Below, in pieces: positions 4,652-9,290 of a DNA stretch of 9,290 bases. This DNA is from Gemmatimonadota bacterium (GTDB lineage: Bacteria; Gemmatimonadota; Gemmatimonadetes; Longimicrobiales; RSA9), in NCBI GenBank assembly GCA_019689775.1, contig JADGGV010000115.1, forward strand, positions 1 to 9,290. Direction: 5' to 3'. The position numbers and the translations under genes were made by a program. Numbering within the stretch: position 1 is the stretch's first letter; each line of letters begins with the position of its first letter. The notes under the pieces are model-generated. The model was not told the DNA's origin, ran no database searches, and saw only the letters and a program-made list of their open reading frames with translations.

Positions 4652-6595
4652 ATGACTCAGATCGCACTCTCCGGCGTCGCCGTCGAGTTCGGCGCGACGA
4701 CGCTGCTGCGGGACGTCACGTTCACGGTCGCGAAGGGCGAGCGCTGGGGGATCGTCGGCCGGAACGGGACGGGGAAGACGACGCTGCTCAAGGTGATCAC
4801 GGGCGCGCTCGCGCCGACGCGGGGCGTGGCGACGCGCGCGGCGAACCTGCGCTTCACGCTGCTGGACCAGCACCGGGAGTTCCCGGGCTCGACGACGGTG
4901 TGGGATGCGGCGGCGAGCCCGTTCGCGGAGCTGCGGGCGCTGGAGGCATCGCTGCACGAGCAGGCGACGCGGCTCGGGGAGCTGGGCGAGGCGGCGTCGC
5001 CCGAGCTGCTGGCGCGGTACGACCGGGACCTGGAGCGCTTCGGGCGCGAGGGCGGCTACACGTTCGCGGCGCGGGTGGACGCGGTGCTGCACGGGCTCGG
5101 CTTCGACCCGGCGGCGGCGCGGACGCAGCCGATCGGGCAGCTCAGCGGCGGGGAGCTGGGGCGGCTGGGGCTGGCGCGGCAGCTCGTCGCGCCGGCGGAC
5201 GTGCTGCTGCTGGACGAGCCGACGAACCACCTGGACCTGGAGACGACGCGCTGGCTGGAGGAGTACCTGCGTACCCTGGACGCGACGGTGCTGCTGATCA
5301 GCCACGACCGCGCGTTCCTGGCGGCCGTCGTCGACCACGTGCTGCACCTCGAGGCCGGCACCGCCGTGGCGTACACGGGCGGCTACGCGGACTTCGTGCG
5401 CCAGCGCGCCGAGCGGCGGCTGGCGCAGGAGCGGGCGTACGAGAACCAGCGGCGCGTGATCGCGGCGGAGGAGGAGTACATCCGCCGCAACATCGCCGGG
5501 CAGAACAGCCGGCAGGCGAAGGGGCGGCGCACGCGGCTCGCGCGGCTGCCGCGGCTCAGCCCGCCGCCGACGGAGGACGGCGCGATGGCGTTGCGGCTGG
5601 AGCCGGCGGCGCGCGGCGGCGACCAGGTGCTGGTGGCGGAGGACGTCCGCCTCGTCGTCGGCGGGCGCACGCTGCTCGAGGGCTTCAGCGCGCGCATCGA
5701 GCGAGGCGAGGTGGTCGGGCTGGTCGGGCCGAACGGCGCCGGGAAGTCGACGCTGCTGAAGGCGATCGCCGGCGTGCGCCCGGTGGACGGCGGCGTGCTC
5801 CGCGTGGGTGCGTCGGTCGACGTCGCCTACTACCGGCAGGACCTGGCGCAGGTGCCGACGGACGTCTCGCTCTTCCAGGCGATCCACGACCTGCGCCCGC
5901 TCTGGGACCGCGGCAAGGTGCAGGGCCACCTCGGGCGCTTCGGCTTCTCCGGCGACGAGGTGCAGCGGCGGGCGGACACGCTCTCCGGCGGCGAGCGCGC
6001 GCGGGTCGCGCTGGCGATGCTGATGCTCGAGCACGCGAACTTCCTGCTGCTGGACGAGCCGACGAACCACCTGGACGTGGAGTCGATCGAGGCGCTGGAG
6101 GATGCGCTGGAGGACTTCGACGGCACGGTGCTGCTCGTCAGCCACGACCGGGGGCTGCTCCGCGCGATCGTGACGCGCGTCTGGGCCCTGGAGGGCGGGC
6201 GGATCACGGACTACCCGGGCACGTTCGCGGAGTGGGAGGCGGAGTGCGCGGCGCGCGCCGCGGAGGAGGCGCGGGCGGCCGCGGCGGCGCGCGAGGAGGC
6301 GCGGGAGCGCGAGCGGCGGGCGCAGGCGCGGGAGCGGGAGCGCAGGGCCGCCCGCATGGCGCCGCGCGCGCTGCGGCAGGCGGTGCTGGAGGCGGAGGCG
6401 GAGGTCGCCGGGCTGGAGGCGCGGCTCGCGGAGCTGCGCGCGCAGCTCGAGGATCCGGCGCTGTACACGAGCGGCGAGGGCGCCCGGCGCGCGGGCGTGC
6501 TGAAGGAGGAGCTGACGGCGGTCGAGGCGCGGCTCGAGGCGGCGCTGGAGCGCTGGGCGGAAGCCGGCGAGGCGTTGGAGGCGGCGGGCGGCTGA
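4652..6595 (+). CDS. ABC-F family ATPase (Uup/YdiF-like translation factor)
   Basis: 647 residues with two ABC domains and no membrane segment. Domain 1 has Walker A GRNGTGKT (36-43), signature LSGGE (164-168), Walker B LLLDEPTNHLD (185-195) and switch His218. Domain 2 has Walker A GPNGAGKS (359-366), signature LSGGE (444-448), Walker B LLLDEPTNHLD (465-475) and His498. The linker (about 240-300) has the charged helical AYENQRR...EEEYIRRNIAGQNSRQAKGRRTRL stretch typical of the ABC-F tRNA-interacting arm. The last 110 residues or so form an Arg/Glu/Ala-rich coiled coil like the Uup C-terminal domain. ABC-F proteins bind the ribosomal E site and help stalled or antibiotic-blocked ribosomes; they are not transporters. 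The ATG at 4652 is chosen because homology-like sequence starts immediately; upstream codons in frame lack family character. Resistance activity cannot be judged from sequence. Confidence 0.93.
   Translation: MTQIALSGVAVEFGATTLLRDVTFTVAKGERWGIVGRNGTGKTTLLKVITGALAPTRGVATRAANLRFTLLDQHREFPGSTTVWDAAASPFAELRALEASLHEQATRLGELGEAASPELLARYDRDLERFGREGGYTFAARVDAVLHGLGFDPAAARTQPIGQLSGGELGRLGLARQLVAPADVLLLDEPTNHLDLETTRWLEEYLRTLDATVLLISHDRAFLAAVVDHVLHLEAGTAVAYTGGYADFVRQRAERRLAQERAYENQRRVIAAEEEYIRRNIAGQNSRQAKGRRTRLARLPRLSPPPTEDGAMALRLEPAARGGDQVLVAEDVRLVVGGRTLLEGFSARIERGEVVGLVGPNGAGKSTLLKAIAGVRPVDGGVLRVGASVDVAYYRQDLAQVPTDVSLFQAIHDLRPLWDRGKVQGHLGRFGFSGDEVQRRADTLSGGERARVALAMLMLEHANFLLLDEPTNHLDVESIEALEDALEDFDGTVLLVSHDRGLLRAIVTRVWALEGGRITDYPGTFAEWEAECAARAAEEARAAAAAREEARERERRAQARERERRAARMAPRALRQAVLEAEAEVAGLEARLAELRAQLEDPALYTSGEGARRAGVLKEELTAVEARLEAALERWAEAGEALEAAGG
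5204..6076 (+). repeat. Exact 33-bp direct repeat in the two ABC domains
   Basis: The Walker B/D-loop coding sequence is base-for-base identical at 5204-5236 and 6044-6076, exactly 840 bases (280 codons) apart. It encodes LLLDEPTNHLD in both ABC domains. The encoded motif is expected in both domains, but complete synonymous identity is consistent either with strong codon bias or with gene conversion. Confidence 0.85.
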
Positions 6596-6620
6596 TCTCG
6601 GGCGAACCACCCCGGAGCGC

Positions 6621-6625
6621 GGAGG
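6621..6625 (+). promoter_or_regulatory. Ribosome binding site of the permease gene
   Basis: GGAGG(T) ends 7 bases before the ATG at 6633. This fixes the permease start and contrasts with the ABC-F gene just upstream, which has no such site. Only 37 bases separate the ABC-F stop from this ATG, so co-transcription is plausible. Confidence 0.7.
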
Positions 6626-6632
6626 TCGGACG

Positions 6633-8633
6633 ATGCGGCGCGCGGCGCGAGCGAGCGGGACGGACACGGACCTCCCGGAGGGATGGCGGCCGCTCCACCG
6701 GCTGCGCCGCACCGTGCGGCGGGGCGGCGGCTTCACGGCGGCGGTCGTGCTCTCGCTCGGCGTCGGCGCGGGCGCGGCCGCGGCCGTCGCGGGGCTGTTC
6801 CGCCTGGCGACGTCGTGGCTGCCGGGTCTCCGGCCGAGCATCGCGCTCGCGCGCGTCCCGTGGCCGGACCTCGGGATCCGCTGGCGGGCGACGGCCGTCG
6901 GGCCGGCGGAGTCGCAGGCGGCCGCGCTCGAGGCGCTCCTCCGCCTGGCGCTCGGGCTCGCCGCGGTCGCGACGTGGGTCGCCGCGGTGAACCTAGGCGT
7001 GCTGCTCACCGCCCGCGCCGCCGCGCGGCGCCACGAGATGGCGGTGCGCGGCGCGCTCGGCGCGCCGCGGTGCCGCGTCGTGCTACAGCTCCTGCGCGAG
7101 GGCGGCGTTGCGGTCGCGGTCGCGCTCGCCGCCGCGGTCCCCGTCGTCGCGATCGGCCGCCGGCTGCTTCAGGCGACGTGGCCGGCCGCGCTGCTCCGCC
7201 TCGAGCCCGCCCCCGGCGTTCCGCTGGGCGCGCTCCTCGTCGCCGTCCCGGCCGCGCTCACGCTCGCGCTCTCGCTCCTCCCGGCCGCCGCGGCCTGGCG
7301 CCGCACCGACCTGCGCGGCGCGCTCGCCGGCGGCGCGCGCGTGACCGCCGGCCGCGGCGAGCTGGCCGTCCGCGCGGCGCTCGGCGCGCTCATGGTCGCC
7401 GCGACGATCGCGCTCCTCGCCGCCGCCGGCGTGCTCGTCCGCGCCTCGACGCCGATCCTCGGCGCCGCGCACTCCGGCTTCGACCCGACGGGCGTGATCG
7501 TGGCGCGCGTCCAGCCGCACGAGCGCGGCGGCGCGCTCGCGGCCCGCTACGAGGACGCGCTCCTGCGGCTGCGGGCGCAGCCCGGCGTCGACGCGGTCGG
7601 CATCGCCAGCGCGGGCGCCTGGCTCGGCCTCGCCCCGCGCGACGCGGTGATGGAGGAATGCCGCTGCTCCATCGGCGCGATCGGCGTGCCCTACCGCCTG
7701 CCCACGGTGCGCATCCAGGCGGTCAGCCCCGGCTACTTCGACTCGCTGCGCGCGCGCATCCTGCGCGGCCGCGACTTCCGGTTCGACGACCGCGCCGGCG
7801 CGCCCCGCGTCGCCATCATCGACCGCACGTTCGCCGAGCAGTGGTTCGACGGCGACCCGATCGGCCGTCGCATCATCCTCCCCGGCCCGGTCGACGCGCC
7901 GCCGTACACGGTCCTCGGCGTCGTCGAGCGGATGCGGGCGCGCGGCCTGGGCGCCGGCGCCGACACGACGCCGGTCCTATTCCTCTCCGCGCTCCAGCAC
8001 CCGCCGGACGTCGCCGACGTGACGATCCGCACCGCCGCCGGCGCCCGGCGCGACGCACTCGCGGGCGACGCCGGCAATGCAGCGCCCCCGGGGAGCGCCG
8101 GGGCCGCGGGCGGCGCGAGCACCCCTGCCGCCGTGGGCTCGGATCGCGCCGGCATCGCCGCCGCGCTTCGCGCCGCGTTCGCCGGCGCATCGCCCGCCGA
8201 GCCCCGACCGCTGACCGCGGCGCTGGACGAGGCCGCCGAGCCGCTCCGCTGGTTCGGGATCATCATCGCCGTGCTGGCCGTGGTCACGGGCGCCGTCGCC
8301 GCCGTCGGGCTCTTCTCCGTCATGGCGTTCGACACCGCGCGGCGGGAGCGCGAGCTTGGCGTTCGCGTCGCCCTCGGGGCGACGGCCCCGCGCATCGCGT
8401 GGCTGGTGGTGCGGCGCAGCGCCCGCCTGGCCGCGGTCGGCGCGACGATCGGCGTCGCCGGGGTCTACCTGTCCACCCCGCTCCTCCGCCGCCTGGCCGC
8501 CGACGCCAGTGCGCTCGAGCCGCACGCCCTCGGCGTCCTCGCCCTCGTCGTCGCCGCGTTCGCCGTCCTCGCGAGCGCGCTCCCGGCCGCCCGCGCCGCG
8601 CGGGTCGATCCGGTCGTGGCGCTGCGGGAGTAG
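6633..8633 (+). CDS. MacB/FtsX-type ABC permease (ADOP-like), first periplasmic domain missing
   Basis: 666 residues. The N-terminal RTVRRGGGFTAAVVLSLGVG resembles the start of MacB/ADOP permeases (RRSPGFTAVAVLTLALG). TM1 is about 34-56. TM2 (104-127) follows after only about 47 residues, where a periplasmic core domain of roughly 200 residues is usual. The FtsX signature ARRHEMAVRGALGAPR follows, then further TMs (about 155-175, 195-222, 245-270). The second half is intact: a periplasmic MacB_PCD domain (about 272-535, with VSPGYFDSLRARILRGRDF and VAIIDRTFAEQWF), then TMs at about 540-565, 596-615 and 631-655 with FtsX motif ARRERELGVRVALGAT. Residues about 478-505 are an Ala/Gly/Pro-rich insertion. 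No ATPase or membrane-fusion partner is in the window. By family it belongs to mechanotransmission-type exporters; the substrate is unknown. Confidence 0.88.
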   Translation: MRRAARASGTDTDLPEGWRPLHRLRRTVRRGGGFTAAVVLSLGVGAGAAAAVAGLFRLATSWLPGLRPSIALARVPWPDLGIRWRATAVGPAESQAAALEALLRLALGLAAVATWVAAVNLGVLLTARAAARRHEMAVRGALGAPRCRVVLQLLREGGVAVAVALAAAVPVVAIGRRLLQATWPAALLRLEPAPGVPLGALLVAVPAALTLALSLLPAAAAWRRTDLRGALAGGARVTAGRGELAVRAALGALMVAATIALLAAAGVLVRASTPILGAAHSGFDPTGVIVARVQPHERGGALAARYEDALLRLRAQPGVDAVGIASAGAWLGLAPRDAVMEECRCSIGAIGVPYRLPTVRIQAVSPGYFDSLRARILRGRDFRFDDRAGAPRVAIIDRTFAEQWFDGDPIGRRIILPGPVDAPPYTVLGVVERMRARGLGAGADTTPVLFLSALQHPPDVADVTIRTAAGARRDALAGDAGNAAPPGSAGAAGGASTPAAVGSDRAGIAAALRAAFAGASPAEPRPLTAALDEAAEPLRWFGIIIAVLAVVTGAVAAVGLFSVMAFDTARRERELGVRVALGATAPRIAWLVVRRSARLAAVGATIGVAGVYLSTPLLRRLAADASALEPHALGVLALVVAAFAVLASALPAARAARVDPVVALRE

Positions 8634-8644
8634 CGGCGCGGCGG

Positions 8645-9283
8645 CTACCGCGGCGTCCAGCGCGGCGAGGCGGTGAAGAGCCCGTCGACGAAGCCGACGC
8701 GGTAGGCGAGGTACGCGCCGAACGCGAGGCTGACGGCGCCGGACGCGGTGCGGATCCAGCGCTGCATCCCGGCGACGCGCGTGGCGACGAGCGCCGCCGG
8801 CGCGGCGATCGCGACCGTGACGAGCGCCATCCCGCCGATCGTGCCGATGCCGAAGACGACGAGGTAGAGGACCGCCCAGCGCGGGTCGTCGATCAGCGGC
8901 AGGATGAGCAGCGTGGCCGCCGCCGAGCCCGCCAGGCCGTGGACGATGCCGACGAAGAACGGGCGCATCGTCGCCAGCGGGGACGGCGCGGCCTGCACAT
9001 CCAGCAGGTTCAGCACCCCGAGCACGATCAGCATCAGCGCGACCGTGAACTCCATCGACAGCCCGAGGCGCGCGCTGAACGCCAGCTTGAAGAGGATGAT
9101 CGCGCCGCCGACGAGGAAGATCGTGAGCGTGTGGCCGACACCCCAGAGCGCGCCGATCCGGCTCGCGCGCCACGCCGAGTGCTCGCGGCTGACGATCGTG
9201 CTGACGGCGACGATGTGATCAGGATCCGTCGCGTGGCGCATCCCGAGCAGGAAGCTGACGACGAACGTGAGGAGGAGATCCAT
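8645..9283 (-). CDS. UreH/NiCoT-like nickel/cobalt transporter
   Basis: 212 residues, strongly hydrophobic, about six TM segments. Near the N-terminus RHATDPDHI carries the HX4DH metal-binding signature of nickel/cobalt permeases (His17, Asp22, His23). Two further conserved-looking His motifs follow, GVGHTLTIF (His51) and GIVHGLAGSAAATLL (His115). The length is well below classical 8-TM HoxN/NixA proteins and fits the shorter UreH-like group, in which the signature lies in the first helix. Consensus is usually RHAxDADH; here the middle is DPDH. The ATG at 9283 is only 7 bases from the window edge and no ribosome binding site is visible, so the true start may lie farther out. It converges on the permease gene, stop to stop, across 11 bases. 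No urease or hydrogenase gene is in view, so the metal and its user are unknown. Confidence 0.85.
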   Translation of the reverse strand: MDLLLTFVVSFLLGMRHATDPDHIVAVSTIVSREHSAWRASRIGALWGVGHTLTIFLVGGAIILFKLAFSARLGLSMEFTVALMLIVLGVLNLLDVQAAPSPLATMRPFFVGIVHGLAGSAAATLLILPLIDDPRWAVLYLVVFGIGTIGGMALVTVAIAAPAALVATRVAGMQRWIRTASGAVSLAFGAYLAYRVGFVDGLFTASPRWTPR

Positions 9284-9290
9284 GCGGCCC

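Noticed and set aside
4463..7009. 848-codon open frame on the minus strand
   Set aside because: It lies opposite the ABC-F gene and the start of the permease gene, is Arg/Ala/Pro-rich with no motif, and is the expected antisense shadow of GC-rich coding DNA.
1..9290. Mobile elements, CRISPR arrays, tRNA or rRNA
   Set aside because: No transposase or integrase motif, no regularly spaced repeat series, and no tRNA or rRNA signature seen on either strand.

Overview
The window is very GC-rich bacterial DNA with tightly packed genes and strong G/C bias at third codon positions. It encodes two lipoproteins with lipoboxes, an OmpA-like peptidoglycan-binding domain and a sigma-54 activator, which point to a diderm (Gram-negative-type) bacterium. 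The MacB/ADOP-like orphan permease is a family abundant in Acidobacteriota and Gemmatimonadota, so one of these, or a GC-rich Myxococcota-like lineage, is my best guess. This is inference; no rRNA or other taxonomic marker is present.

Region 1 (1-2813, + strand) is a three-gene, translationally coupled operon. It holds the C-terminal part of a sigma-54-dependent (NtrC/GlrR-type) response regulator, a two-TM HisKA histidine kinase with a helical extracytoplasmic sensor, and a small coiled-coil lipoprotein. Both junctions are 4-base ATGA overlaps. The set (sigma-54 regulator + HisKA kinase + lipoprotein) parallels the enterobacterial GlrR/QseF - GlrK/QseE - QseG envelope-sensing module in a different gene order. 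An AT-rich intergenic stretch with a probable intrinsic terminator and repeated GCGCGAAAA words follows.

Region 2 (about 3100-4354, + strand) has an OmpA/Pal-like lipoprotein with a good ribosome binding site and a weak candidate sigma-54 promoter, a GC hairpin, then a stand-alone CheY-like receiver.

Region 3 (4355-4651) is noncoding and unusually structured. It has a 13-bp inverted repeat, a 7-bp hairpin, a TAGTAT box and an 18-bp hairpin capped by a C(UUCG)G tetraloop. It is either a terminator region or a small-RNA locus.

Region 4 (4652-8633, + strand) has an ABC-F translation factor, possibly leaderless, then a MacB/FtsX-type permease that lacks most of its first periplasmic domain and has no cognate ATPase in the window. 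Region 5 (8645-9283, - strand) is a UreH/NiCoT-like nickel/cobalt transporter, convergent with the permease across an 11-bp gap.

The theme is envelope sensing and envelope structure (sensor kinase, two lipoproteins, MacB-like permease), with unrelated housekeeping genes alongside. I see no mobile element, CRISPR array, tRNA or rRNA.
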